In this document: positions 10,346 to 22,785 of the stretch, in pieces
How the letters are laid out: each line of letters opens with the position of its first letter
Numbering within the stretch: the stretch's first letter is position 1
From: Acanthochlamys bracteata
Taxonomy: Eukaryota; Streptophyta; Magnoliopsida; Pandanales; Velloziaceae
NCBI GenBank assembly: GCA_019914995.1
Contig: CM034128.1
Coordinates: 6,016,501-6,080,500 of the forward strand
Direction: 5' to 3'
Length of the DNA: 64,000 bases
Position numbers and translations under genes: made by a program
Notes under the pieces: generated by a model
The model's input: the letters and a program-made list of their open reading frames with translations, nothing else
Told to the model about the DNA's origin: nothing
The model's database searches: none

Positions 10346-13260
10346 CTAATAAAAAAGCCTCAGAACTATGCTTTTTTACCCCGGAGCATCTAAATGATAG
10401 TGTTGCCCATATTTAAGTTTGAAAAATTACAGATTTTATAAACACACCTACCCCTTTTATCTCTCAGTTTTTCTCATTTCTCACTCGCTCGCTCGTATCC
10501 TCTCGCTCGGCTCCTCTCCGCTGTCCCTCTCCCCCGTCGATCACTTCTCTTCATCTCTCCGACGCTGATCGCTGTAGTATTCTACTCCATCCGTCTTCTT
10601 CCACCGCTGATCACTGTAGTTTGTATTCCTTCTCCAAACTATTCTTTTTCTTCATTTTTTCTCGTCGCCGCAAAATCCTAACTCAATCACCACCAATATA
10701 TTTTAGGACAGAGATTGATCGGAGGGTTAGGGTCTGTTTCGCAACCTATACAAGGGAGTCCTCTATCTGCCGAAATTTGGAGAGTTCCGATGACTGTGCA
10801 GAACTAGTTCTGCCATAGCTCGCCGGAATTGGAGTTAATAGTAACTTTGCAGGAGGGTCGTCTTCTTCGTCGTCATCTTCTACATCACCGAGGAGTTTCT
10901 ACGAGTCGTCGCGGCCGGCAGCTGCTGGCGGAGTGAAGGATGGAGCGATGAGCTTGGATCTACAAGTAAGAATTTAATTAGGAGAACTCCATAAAATTTA
11001 ATCAGTTTTGCTTCAATTTTTCTTCTGTGTTCAATTCCCTTTTTTTCTTGGATCATAGTTTAATTCCTGTTTCTTTTTTTTCTTATTTTTTGGAATCCTG
11101 AAAAATTTTCAGTATTAGTTCTCTAGATTGCTTAGTGATAATTTTTAGCATTTAAGACAAAAAAGTTTCATAGTTATTGTTGGAATATTTCGTGATAATG
11201 CATTAACATAAGGTAGTAATTCATAATTTAACTTATAGTTTGCATTACTTTGCTTCATGAGTTCATACATATGCTATGATGTATAAAATGAAAATAATTG
11301 ATAGAATTTATTACTTATAATGATTAACGACATGATTGTAAGAAGCTTGGTTCATTTCAGAAGATAATATGAATTTATAAAATCTTATATATGTGTACTG
11401 TAATTTTCATTAACTGTATAAATTCTTTTTTTTGGAAAAAAATTATTGACTAAGGTTTTTATTTGCATATATTAAATTGAAGAATCGATGGCTTTGTTTG
11501 GGCATTGAGCCATATATGATGCAAGTGTTCGATGAAAAATGTCTGACGTGGAATGAAAGTCGAATGAATGAGCCATGTCTGCCATTATATTTTGTTAAAT
11601 TTTAATCTGTTTTGGTTGAAATTTCGGAATTGTGGTTGTTGATTCATCTCATTCACACTGAGATTCTCTTCATACAGATGTGAATGAAGCGCATACAAAA
11701 CGGAAGAAGGCATCTACTTCGATCATCATTGCAACCATAATTTGCGGACTATTCTTTGCAGAATTGCTGTCTACTTCATCCATAAGAAGGGCAAAAACAA
11801 AGGTGAGTCCAAATTTCTGTTCAACAACAATGTTCAGCATGGCTGCTATGATCTCACTTATATAGCCACTGGTCCGTACTTTAATGCGCTAAAACTTAGA
11901 AACAACATGTTATGAGACTTTGTTCATTGGTTATTTTATCAAGTTTTTCCGTAGTTTATTATTATTTTAGAAATTGGCATGATCTTTGTAGAAATTAGTA
12001 GGAAACAAACAGTTGAAATTCTTCAAATCATACTGCAGCAAGAAAATATGATTTTTTGCGGATAATGTTCTTGTTTTAGATCAAGTTATTCAAAAGTTTT
12101 CGATTATTAATGAACAGATTCAAAGTTACCCTTCGATAATACACAAACTACTCTTGAAGGAAAAGTTTGCAAAGAGATTGCTGCATGTTTTAGTTCTTTA
12201 ATACTATGCTATTTTGCTCTTTGTAATTTTAAATGGAGCAACACTTCAAATGGAACCAGCATCTGAAGTTTTTGTTTAATATCACTGCTTAATATCTTGA
12301 TTAATTTCAATTTTTTAAAAAAGCAATTAAGCAGCTCTCTTGCAGCTTTTAACTTATGCATAAATTGTAGAGGACATAATAAATAACACTAGATTATTTA
12401 TTATTACTTCAATTAAATTTGTATAACCAAAATTTCATCTCAAGGTTCTATGTGTTCTTTATATTCTTATTGCTTGAATATGAGATCTTTACAACTACGT
12501 ATATTCTCATAATTCATGCATGCATTTATAGTATTTCATATATGTATTCTCATATAGTTTCCAAAGAATTGTTGAGAAAATGGTGAATGTACATTAGACA
12601 TATAGTTGTCTTTAGTGACTGTTTTGTTGCACGTGACTGCTTTCTTGTAATTAAGTTAGTTAATTTCTTGAAATTGAAATTAATTAATGGTGGTTCAAGA
12701 GAGAGCTATAGTAGGAGGCATGTCTGTGAGTTTTGCTTTGTTGGCAAGCAGCAGCTTGCAGCTTATAGCTTTTGAAAATCACAAACACATTAATAAATGC
12801 AATGCATCCACACACCTTCTCTGCACAGCAGAAGAACCTGCTGCTTGTATTGAATTGAATTTTTTGTTTCTTGAATGGAAGCACAGCAAAAGCAATGCAT
12901 GGTGAGTTTTTAATGGCTTTGCTTCACACTGCTCTCTGTTACAGTGTTAACGATTATTTTCTTCTTACATAGAAGAATGAATGAAAGAAAATGACTTGAA
13001 TGAAAAGGATAAATATGAATTGAGCAGGTGTGTTGTGTTGCATTTTGCTTCACTGTATGTATGCATATTGAAAAGAAAGTTCTACATAATGCTAATTGTC
13101 TATGCATGTGGTTCGGAGTTTGAACAGCCCTATAGGCTTTGCTAATTGTCTAACTGTCTATGCATTGTTAATTGTCTACTTCTGCTGCTCTACAGACCTG
13201 TAGGCATTAGCTTTAGGAGTTTGAAAAGTTATTTATTTATATGTTTAAACAATTAGAAGA

Positions 13261-13440
13261 ATGTTTATATGTTTTTATAAATATCTAGTGCTATTTCACT
13301 GGCTATGCATGTCCACTGGCTGTTTATATAAATATTCTAACCCATTTAAATACTTGCTGTTTTACTGGCTATGCATGTCCTCCACTGGCTTGTGCTTGGC
13401 CTCTACTGGATGTTTATATAAATATCTAGTACTTTGCTGT
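13261..13440 (+). repeat. Degenerate tandem repeat
   Basis: ACTGGCTATGCATGTCC and TGTTTATATAAATAT recur two to three times over 180 bp with variable spacing. Confidence 0.55.
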
Positions 13441-13570
13441 TAGTAGTACTTGCAAACAATTTCATCTTGTTCCTAGGCTTAACTCATTAACTACGTGCTC
13501 TTAGTATAATATTTATAGGACTTGCTATTAGTGAATACTTCATTAACTCATATATGTATGTATAGTATAT

Positions 13571-13774
13571 AGTATTGCTGTTAACTCATTAACTCATAGT
13601 ATTTGTAGTATTTATAGACTTCATTAACTCATATCTTACTGTTAACTTATATATATATATATATATATATATAGTATTGCTGTTAACTCATTAACTCATA
13701 GTATTTGTAGTATTTATAGACTTCATTAACTCATATCTTACTGTTAACTTATATATATATATAGTATTTATAGG
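13571..13774 (+). repeat. Tandem duplication, 102-bp unit, with (AT)n
   Basis: AGTATTGCTGTTAACTCATT begins at 13,571 and again at 13,673. Both units run through CTTACTGTTAACTTATATAT and end in an AT microsatellite, which differs in length between the copies. Confidence 0.8.
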
Positions 13775-13965
13775 ACTTATACTAATTGATATGAAATGTC
13801 ATGATGTGGATTTATGGACATGACGATCTCTATAGATTTAGTGCACCACATTGATATGAAAGCATAGATAAGATATGTTGATATTGTATTTTTTTCATAT
13901 ATTGATTTTGGTGGTTCTTTGTTTATACCGTTGGAGGTCTCATTGCAGTTCTGAGAAGTTCATGT

Positions 13966-14583
13966 TGCATTTATGCTGATGTCTAACTTTGTTTTGCAGA
14001 TCAATAGCTCTTTTGCTAGGCGAGCCATCAATCTAGTAGTGCCATCAGAATGGTCTCTACGCACAACAGTCAGCAAATCTACACAAGAGCAACCAACACG
14101 TAAATCCCTAGGTCTTGGAGCGCCTATGGCTTAGACAGATTCGTCGTAGGCTTGTATGTATCTATTGAAAGTAGTGGTCATGACTTGAGAAATTCTGTTA
14201 TTATGGATATTTTATTGAGATACTTTCTTTATCTATTGAATAAATAGTGTTACCAAATATCTATGTAGCTAAGTAATGTTATGCAGTTGTATTCTAGCTC
14301 ATCGTTTTTTTTGCTGTTAATTCCAGCAAGTGTTGTTGTTTCAGTTTGGTTCTTTTGTTCTCTTGTGCTCTTGCAGCTAATCTTAGAAATTTGAAAAATG
14401 ATTTATATGTTTGAGTTGTGTAGTCACTATCTTAAAAATAGTTAATAGTCATGAAAATGAATTTGAAAAGACATGCAACGTAAATATGAGGTTTCATTAG
14501 TTGGTAGTTCTAAGAATTTCTTAATTGTTATATTTATGCTGATGCCTAACTTTGTTTTGCAGATCAATGGCTCTCTTGTTAGG
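13966..14583 (+). repeat. Direct repeat carrying a splice acceptor
   Basis: About 52 bp from TTTATGCTGATG through CTAACTTTGTTTTGCAG and on into TTAGGCG / CTAGGCG occur at about 13,969 and again at about 14,532 with only a few differences. Each copy supplies a pyrimidine-rich acceptor in front of an open last-exon candidate. Confidence 0.7.
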
Positions 14584-14622
14584 CGTACAAGAGGTGCATC
14601 CATAGTTGCTTGGGAAGCTTGA

Positions 14623-16379
14623 AATGTAAATTAAAAAGAAAATATATCCTTATGTATTAAATGTGTCGGTTGTCAGAATAACTTCAAATAATGAACTCTT
14701 GTACATCATTACATAACTAATTTGAAATTTTATGTTCAAATATGACATATATGAAAAAGTAGTAACTAATTTGTTAGTGATCTACGGTATGATCTTAAAA
14801 AAGAAGTTTATCGCATTCTCCTAACATTTTAAAGATGCCTATCATTTAAATTTTGAGTTTAAGAAGTGCACTTATATATTTAAAACTAATTTTAAAATAT
14901 TATTATAAATTAGTTAATAATAATAGTATATTTATTAAGAGGTTTCTAAATATTAATATAAAAATAATTAACTAAAAAGTATTATAAATTATGTTATAAA
15001 AACTAAATTCAAAAAATTAAATAATACATAAAAATAGATTGAGAAATTTAACAATATATCATTTATTATATACTTAAAGGCATTCCGGTCATTACATATC
15101 TCATTCATTTATAAGCACAAATTTAGCTAAATATATTTTCAATTTTCTTTTACGAAAATGCCTTAAACAGTAAAATTTATCCAAACAGAATTAAAAACAA
15201 AACAGCTTTCTAATCAAAAGTTCAAGAACCATTTTTTTTTTCCTCAAAAGCATATAAATAGCGGCTTTCGTCCAAAAACTCTAAATTTAAAGCTTAGTCA
15301 AACATGCCGTAAATAGTTGATTGAATTAGTTATATGTGTCTTTGTTGCTTTTATGTTTTTAATTAGACAGAAGATAGAAAGAAGGCAGTTATACAAAGTC
15401 TCTATTGTGTTTGATAGTGGATTCTTTTCAATTAGTAGCGCAATTTAGTGCTGTAAAAATTTTTATTCATTTTTCTTTTATGTTCGTCTAAGTGACCTGT
15501 TGTTGTTCATTTTCTGCTTCTCTGCACTCTCCTGCTGATTTTTTTTTTGTTTGATTCGATGATTTGTGGTTGTGACGCTCTTGCTTCTTTATTGTGTTGT
15601 TGATTATAAGGTGTTTGATGCTTCATCCCAATGAGTTTTAGTTGTTTACTGTTTGATTGAATGATTTCTTATTGTTCATTTTCGGTTTCTCTACACTGTT
15701 GTTGATTGTTCGGTGCTCGGTAATTGTCTCAACGCATTTTAGTTTTTGCTTGATTGAAAAATTCATCGTCCATCTTCTACTGTTCCACTATTCAGATCCT
15801 GTGATTGCAAACGTTTTGATAGAGAATTCATTACTGTGTATTATTGATCTACTCGATTTGAGATTTTGTTGATTTGGTGTTCAGTGATTTGTATACTTTG
15901 TTTATAAAGTGTTGTTACTAAAGTGTGTATCCATCGTTCATCTGTTTCAATGAATTCTGTTTCACTGAATTATGAAAGTTGAGACGGTTAAATGCTAGGT
16001 AAAGTACTATTTTTCTTTAAGGAGTTAGTTTAGAAAATTTGAGTAATGGTGGTTTCTTTTTAATGTGTAGGGTAATTTGTTAACAACTTTATATGTTTTA
16101 GCTTCAACACGTTTATTATTATAAAGTGGTGAGGTTTCTTAACTTTATTATGAAAACTGAAAAAGGCCATCCAGAAGCTGCAAACTAGATGGAATTCCAA
16201 CCAAAGTTACAGTTATATGTGTAGTATTCTTGCGATAGTTGGAAAGGAAGCTCGTTATCCTACCTCAGTTCATGCAAGTGTGTGTTTGTGTGTGTATATG
16301 TTTGTTTTTTTGCATGACTACGGCTTAATTTGTTTGTTATAGATTCCTACATGTTAATTTGTTTGTTATATTTGAGAGA
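14623..16379. other. Non-coding stretch
   Basis: AT-rich to about 15,300, where a CAAACATGCCGTAAA end resembles a PIF/Harbinger terminus. After that comes T-rich sequence with loosely repeated TTGTTCATTTTC / TTCTCTACACT phrases. It probably belongs to the 5' part of the Harbinger element, but no clean terminal repeat was located. Confidence 0.35.
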
Positions 16380-16415
16380 TAAGAGTTTTGATTGGATATA
16401 CATTATAGATGCTCT

Positions 16416-17210
16416 TACATTAAAGAAGCGTCGTAATGAAGTTGCGCATTAGAATGAGAGTTATAGTAAAAAGTTTGTTTATCTTTGCGAAGAAGAGATA
16501 CAGAAGGGTATTACGCTCTCAACATAGAAGGTTAGAATAATATCTGTTGTGCATTCAATGAATACTTTAGGATGACATAAGATGCTCGATATATTTAAAA
16601 ACCATTGGAATAATATGAAAATTGGGTGAACCCTTTATAATAAATTAGTTTTCGGTGAGTCATGTTTAGGTTGGGATGCTGCAAACAACACAATTCTTAC
16701 TGATGATGAGTGGTATGCTGCAAAAACATCAGCATAATAATAAAATTCGAATAAACAATAAACACAATTTCTAGATAACAAAGATTGACTACAAGTTGAA
16801 GAGGTTTAAGAGTAAAGATTTATCATTAATCCGTGATCGGTACGGAGGTCTATTTCAGAACATCGAACCGCCCCGTGGAGAAAGTAGTCTTCGCATCCAG
16901 AAAATGAAAATGGTGTTGTCACCGATTATAGAGGAATGTTAGTAGCACAAGTTGGGAGAGATGTCGCAAGTGAAGGTACTCCCAACAAAGAAGACAGCGG
17001 TAGTAGCGATGATACTCTTTGTGATGTACCGCTACCGGTCATTGTTACTGACAAAGACGTGTTTCCTTCGAGCTCAAGGCCTAGTTAAGCAATCCAGCAA
17101 AGAGAATGCGGTCTTTGCAGGAAAGTTTGGAATCGCTTGTGGACGTCATAAGTTCAACCGGGCGGGCAGCACTTACATGAAGAGAAGGAGGGCCTCCATC
17201 CTTTCATGAA
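16416..17210 (+). pseudogene. Myb/SANT-like accessory protein of PIF/Harbinger
   Basis: The reading FKNHWNNMK, then CLGWDAANNTILTDDEWYA (16,590-16,740) matches the Myb/SANT-like fold of plant Harbinger ORF1 proteins (pattern LKNRWD..K then GLGWD...K.I.A.DEWW). This protein binds the element ends and helps bring the transposase to the nucleus. Stops interrupt it, for example after NMKIG, so it is dead. The part after 16,950 is an open frame of 85 residues in low-similarity sequence. Confidence 0.6.
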
Positions 17211-17379
17211 AATTGCATGGATATACTTAACCACAAGTTTGAATCCAGCTGCTATATGTGTTAACAACAGGATAAAAAGTCTTTGTTATACATCCATACG
17301 CACAGTTATTGATTTATTTTAAAAATATCGAGAGAAAAAGATGCTACACAAACTTTCATATGAGGAAAGATATTTTTCA

Positions 17380-18430
17380 AGCATTCTGCTAATGCTCGAC
17401 AAGTGACTACAATTTAGTGTCAAATAGATCAACGACAATCGAAGAGATTCTTGCAATATTTCTTTTGACTTCTACCAACGGTGCTGGAATTAGATTATTT
17501 CAAAAGATATTTAATAGTTTGAGAAAACAATTTATAAGCATTTTTGTGAAGCGTTGGAAGGTATATTGCAATTAGCAGAAGATTTAATTAGAGCACATCC
17601 TCAATACAATGAAGGGATAATCTACCAAAGACTCGATAACAGAATTTATCTTTTTAGGTTTCAAATAAGCGATTAATTTTAAAAATTTTGTAATGATGTT
17701 AGCGAGTATTTCTTATGATGTAAGTAAATTATTTTTATTAATTCCAACATTGCATATTTTATGTAAGAGTGCATTGGAGCAATCGACGGAACTCATATGA
17801 GACTATACTGTCGGTTGCAGAACATATACCTTATATTAGCCGCAAAGAGTTTGCTACTCAAAGCGTATGTGCTTCATTTTTATATTGGCTGAATAGGAAG
17901 AAAGTGCTCACGACGCAAAAATATTTAACGAAGCATTATGTAACCCACCGCATAAAATTTCTCGTCCTTCAGGCAACAAATGTTACCTGATAGATGTAGG
18001 TTATGGAAATTGACCAAGTTATATGGCGCTATACGCTGTTGAAGGCATACGCTATCATCTGAATGACATGCAGGTACAGTTCATTTAGGAAAACCAAAAG
18101 GTACAAAAGAAAATTTCAACCGACTATATTCTTCCTGCAAAAATATTATTGAATATATCTTTGGTGTGTGGAAAGCTCCTTTTAAAATTTTGGAAAAGGT
18201 GCCACTATATTTAATTGATACTTAACGAGATATTGTGATTGCTACAGTAGTGGTTCATAATTTTATCAAAAAATTAAGCGTTTTTGATGATGCGTTCTCA
18301 GTAGTTGAACGTAAAAGTTATATCCCACCAATCGTAGAAGCATTGGGCAGACTATGCAGTACGTCCCATGAGACACCGATAGAAAAAAATGCTGATGAAG
18401 TATTCAGACTGATATTTATATCGCGATGAT
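17380..18430 (+). pseudogene. PIF/Harbinger transposase (DDE_Tnp_4)
   Basis: CIGAIDGTHM near 17,770 carries the first catalytic Asp. HDAKIFNEALCNPP near 17,922 and CYLIDVGYGN near 17,985 match the next blocks, with the second catalytic Asp. IIEYIFGVWKAPFKIL near 18,150 and IATVVVHNFIKKL near 18,238 match the C-terminal part of the domain. The blocks lie in different frames and have stops between them (for example after VGYGN), so no enzyme is made. The family call rests on the order and spacing of these motifs. Confidence 0.8.
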
Positions 18431-19071
18431 ATTGATATGAAAAGGTTAAATATATGATTATTTTTACCAATGTATGACTACTTGTTCAACATATTGTAAA
18501 TATTTAACGAGAAAAAAAATATTCAAAATAATAATTCAGTTATATACGAATTATTACTAAAGTATTTTTACAATTATGAATGCTTAAATAAATAAAATAT
18601 ACTAAAAAGAATATAATAAAAAAAATATAACGATTTTCTATTAAATTTGTCTAAAATAAGTATTTATACAAAATACTTTACTTTTAATGTTTCTATTTTA
18701 AATGAAAAAATAAATACAAAGTTATTATCAGTTATTTATATATTTTTCTCATTAAAAAATCACTTTCTTTAAAACTAATTCCAAATAATTTTCTAGAATA
18801 ATTCATTCTACTCTCAAAAAATAAAAGCTTTTTTTCCTTATCAAAAGCTCGGCTCCAAAAAAGTTTAATTTATAAACACATTTAGACAGCTCCTTTTATC
18901 TTTTATCTCAGTAAGCGATGAATGGATGTATATATAATAAAGGACTTGTCACCCTGATGGATAGTACATGCAGAAGGGGAAACTGATTGCCCTCTATGAT
19001 GTTGTATACGAATTAGAGCCGGGAGCCGGCATGCGATTGTTCGATAAGTTATAACTTCATTGGATTATTAT

Positions 19072-19323
19072 GTGCGTTTTGAGATTACTTATAAATTAAA
19101 TTTTTTTGAAATATAAAATATATATTTTTTATAAATTAGTTTTATTTTTTTATTTTTAAAAATAATAATAAATGTATATAATTAAAAAATTTTATTACGT
19201 AAAATTTTTCTGCACTATTTAAATTTTTAAATAAATTTTTTAAATATTTATAAATTATATATTAAAAAATATAAAATTAAAAAAATTAAAAAAATAATTT
19301 TTATAACGTGATGTCAAACGCAC
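19072..19323. mobile_element. AT-rich MITE, TIR GTGCGTTTTGA
   Basis: GTGCGTTTTGAGATTAC on the left and GATGTCAAACGCAC on the right form an inverted repeat about 250 bp apart. The interior carries the TTACGTAAAATTTTTCTGCA core shared with 410-640. Target duplication unresolved. Confidence 0.6.
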
Positions 19324-20611
19324 CGTATACTTAGGATGGTTAATAGTAGGAGAAGTTTGGGTGGGATTGGTTGGTATAAGAGAGATGGGTCCTACGTTAC
19401 TACGCACTAGACTCTTCGCAGTTCAGAAACCGACATCTAACCCAGAGCTGAGGGAAACAATAACAAAGAAAAAGATAGCGAAGTGGGAAGGTGCGTGCTT
19501 GTCCTTCCGCTTGATCGAAAACCTTTAAACAGAAATAAATCTCACTTATTTGTTTCCTTTCTTTCTGTTTTTGAGTGCGATTCTTTTAATTTTTAAAATA
19601 AATTTTTTAAAAATAAATTTTTAGAAATAGAATTATTAAAAAGTGAATTAAATTATTATATTTTTTTATAATTGAAAACAAATTAAAACTGAGTTTTTAT
19701 ATTCTTTTATATTATTTTGTATTTAAAAATAAATTGTTAAAAATTAAAAAAATAACTTTTTAGATTAAAAAAAACACGCTCTTTGTTAAGGACACTGTTC
19801 TGCTGACCTGACGTTTCCTTCTTGTTTTTAATTTCTTATTTACCTGCATGAGCAGTCAAATCCACTGACACTGACACTATGTCTGCTGTAGCTACAACGA
19901 GTCTCATTATTGATGTAATTACAAATATTATATCGTAAGCTTTATTTTCCGGCAATAACTGTGCTAGTGTGGTAATACTTCATGATAATACTACTCTAAT
20001 AGGAATTAGTTAAAGCGCTTGACACATTTAGCGTATTTGTAGCTAGCTAATTTCCATGTCTGTTACACATAAATGCAACTCTCTAAACACAATAAGATTT
20101 CCTTAACCATATTTTGAATATTGAAGCCGTTGGTGTACAACTTGATTATGATTTTCTTTCTGTAGATTAGTGATCATTAATTTCGGATAAATCAAGATTC
20201 GCAAACGTTACCTTGATTCAGAAAGATATAAAGACTCACGTGGAGAGCCAGAATTGGTGCTGCTCTACCACACCGTATATCGTTCGCATAACCACTAATA
20301 TAATATAAACCTTTTATTTGTATTTTTCTTTTAATTTTTTGAGCAAGTATGATAGCGAAGTCAGTAGAGCGAACAATGAATGCAACACAAAACAAAGTGG
20401 AAAGAAGGAAGCTTCGTAAGACGAGAATGAAGCAGAGGCGACACGCACGGCTGTCATGTTACTAACTGAGCAGCAACAAAAACTCTCGTAGAAAGTAAAC
20501 GTAACAGAAAAGCTTGGCGCTTCATTATTATGCACGCAGAGCTGCTTTGTTGCCGAACGGCGACGTACCTACTGTTGTGAACAAGAAAAGGTTGGTAAAT
20601 AGCTTACTGAC
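19324..20611. other. Non-coding; intron of the CslA relic
   Basis: No gene is recognised. By the exon order of the CslA relic this lies downstream of its second exon, where the missing exon for the D-A-D region should be. I could not find that exon here. Confidence 0.45.
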
Positions 20612-21200
20612 CTTAATAGCAGGGTGAGTAGAGTCGTCGAGGACTTAAAGTATGATCCGATCAGATGGCCATGACAAACCGCATGCTTCTCGGATCGATA
20701 GCTGGTATACCTGCATCCATCCATGATCATCAATCCGATAGAACGGAACTGGACAGACATCAAACAAAATTCTGGATTGGCCTTCCAACATAGAAGGTTG
20801 TTCCTTGCCATGCCATAGGCCTTAACCATGCCTCAAACACCAAATGAGCACTACTTCAGAAAATTGCACAAAAAACAGTTGATGGTCGTTCATCAATGAC
20901 TTAAGGTAAGTTAGAGAATGTAGACGTGGCAGGTACCTCTTTCTCGTTGTACATTGGGATCTGGACGAGGACCATAGGGTAGGCCAAGTTGCCCTCTATG
21001 TAGTCGCGCATTTTCTCCCACCTATATTTCTTCTTCGGCCGTTTCCCGGACAGTTTAAGAATAACGATAATGACTGCCATGTAGACTTTATCTACAAAGA
21101 GCATCACCGACATGACTAGGCAGAGGAGCATCAACAGCCACATTATCGGAACGATCACTGGGGTCTTGACCTACTCCCAAACTAGACAAAGCTACTCCAT
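20612..21200 (-). pseudogene. CslA mannan synthase relic, N-terminal exons
   Basis: Two minus-strand exons are readable. The exon at about 21,200-20,937 encodes the first membrane segment and the cytosolic link ending YPMVLVQIPMYNEKE (donor GTACCT). The exon at 20,710-20,612 encodes YQLSIREACGLSWPSDR followed by VLDDSTHPAIK, the start of the GT2 catalytic domain with the first conserved Asp pair (donor GTCAGT). Three in-frame stops are each one C-to-T step from Gln: TAG 21,192-21,194, TAG 21,171-21,173 and TAA 20,645-20,647. The phase across the exon junction is correct. These exons and the block at 1,260-3,125 have the same strand and the right order for one gene. The exon for the D-A-D metal site and the region up to QARWKF is missing. 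Confidence 0.88.
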
Positions 21201-22330
21201 CATGTTGTACATGTAGAAATACTTGTTTATTTTCTTCTTCCAAATACAAAATACGTGTATGTATATATTAGATACATCATGGTATTATCGTCAAATCAAC
21301 TCACTTCAATACTTTTCCTCAAGTTAGTGAATAGATATTTCTAATGTCCAACTTGTCATGTGATTTGAAAAATATTTTACTGGAAACAGTTTTTTAAGTA
21401 TTTTAACCAGTTGGTCTCTAGCTTTCACAAATAGAGACCGAATTGTCTTATCCTCGAGTTTCTATTTCATAAAATAACGATCCACATCATATATGTGTTT
21501 TTTGTTTTCTAATTAAAAATATTTAATTTGTATATTATGACACGTTCAAGATTGATTTGGAATTCGGCTTGCAAAGTAATACTTGCACATTGTAGAAAAA
21601 TATTTGTATAAAAAGTAGAAATACAGATCTCGTCATCATTGTAAGTAGATATGACTAGGTAGGCCGGTAAGACTAACTCACCAAGTGATATTAAAAAGAA
21701 TGAATGCCAAGTTGATCGGTGAGACTATCCGACCTGATTAACCTATATAGACATGGACGGTGAGTGGATGTAATAAATATCATACTTAGTTGTAGTAAAA
21801 GTAAGGTATCATTATCTACTAAATTATCACGTCAATTTTATAGGAGCTACTACAAAGTCAAAAAATCGTGTATTAGGCAACTCAATCCACGCAGAGGTGC
21901 TAAAAGCATAACAAGCATCTCTCATCAAATAGTAAATGCATATATGTTCTACCATACTAGAGTAAAGAAGAATAATAAATTCTCTTACTCTTCTTTAGTT
22001 TTATCTACTTTTAATCCAAATACAATGCTATGGTGCATGAACTCCCTCATGCTTCTATATTGGACAAATTTCTACTCAACCAGATTAAAATCTTTTTCAC
22101 GGACACAAATCTGTTCATGAGAATAGAAAAGATTAAATCTCCTTCTACCAAGTAGAATCCTCATGCAAGGTAAAAGCCCTCTGGAGCCTTTTTTAGAGGA
22201 TAGAATCCCCTTGATAGAAGTTGGATATACTATATTAAAAGTTAGATGTGTAACATCATACCAATAAGTCACACGAAAAGGGAGCTTAGGATCTGATATA
22301 CTATTGTAGATTCTGTTAAATAAACAATAT
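21201..22330. other. Non-coding; possible antisense Copia leader remnant
   Basis: CTTCAATACTTTTCCTCAAGTTAG (21,304 on) resembles the CTCCCCCTCAAG phrase common in plant Ty1/copia untranslated regions. I saw no matching LTR pair or coding domain, and the rest up to the gypsy array is uninformative. Confidence 0.3.
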
Positions 22331-22785
22331 AGTTACAAATCTTCAGAATGGGAGTACATTATCTATCAGGATCACTCGAACACTTATAACTACATCCAAA
22401 TCAAGTGTCCCTACAAAGTGCAATACCAAATATTTTTCTGAAGCAACAATGATTTCTGAAAGTACTTCTATTTTGTTCCCAAACCTTGCACATGCTGAAG
22501 AACACCTTCAGCTTTAATGCCATGCAAATATAGTCTTGATTACAGCAATATTTTGGAAGTTGTGAGTTGCCGTCGTCTGCACCCACCAATAGTTGATTAG
22601 GTACAAGCTGTAGGAGTACAATAATTCTAGATAAATGTCTTGGAAGCAACTACAAATATAAATTTTGTCTATGTTGAGAGGGAGGAAGGAAAACAAGTTT
22701 TATTCTTAATTTTACCTCTTGCTTGTTAGCTTGATGTTCTGATTTTCTTCCAATTTAAGTTTCTATTTCAACTAAAACCATATCA
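22331..22785 (+). repeat. 5' LTR of the gypsy array
   Basis: It begins near GTTACAAATCTTCAGAATGG and ends CATATCA, just before the primer site. It aligns along its length with 31,562-32,012 but with many differences, so the insertion is old. Confidence 0.8.

Larger units (their letters stand above)
10440..14622 (+). other. Possible transcribed locus with candidate exons, product unidentified
   Basis: Bases 10,440-10,640 are CT-rich like a 5' UTR (CTCGCTCGCTCG). The less AT-rich part after them ends at a good donor (GTAAGAATT at 10,966). A candidate internal exon at 11,678-11,802 (acceptor CATACAG, donor GTGAGTCC) encodes a basic stretch followed by a hydrophobic one (SIIIATIICGLFF). It joins in phase with a candidate last exon at 14,000-14,134 that ends GLGAPMA-stop. 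A second, similar last exon lies at 14,563-14,622. The first exon has no ATG in the matching frame, so either the start is elsewhere or this is a non-coding or broken gene. No family recognised. Confidence 0.3.
16380..18430 (+). mobile_element. Decayed PIF/Harbinger DNA transposon with both genes
   Basis: Plus-strand remnants of the two genes typical of this superfamily occur in the usual order: a Myb/SANT-like DNA-binding protein (about 16,416-17,210) and a DDE transposase (about 17,380-18,430). Both are broken by stops and frameshifts. A possible right terminus GACAGCTCC lies near 18,890, but the left terminus and the TTA/TAA target duplication were not found. Confidence 0.75.

Noticed and set aside
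15290..18890. Terminal repeats of the Harbinger element at CAAACATGCCG (15,300) and GACAGCTCC (18,890)
   Set aside because: Both look like right ends in the same orientation, so they cannot be the two ends of one element.
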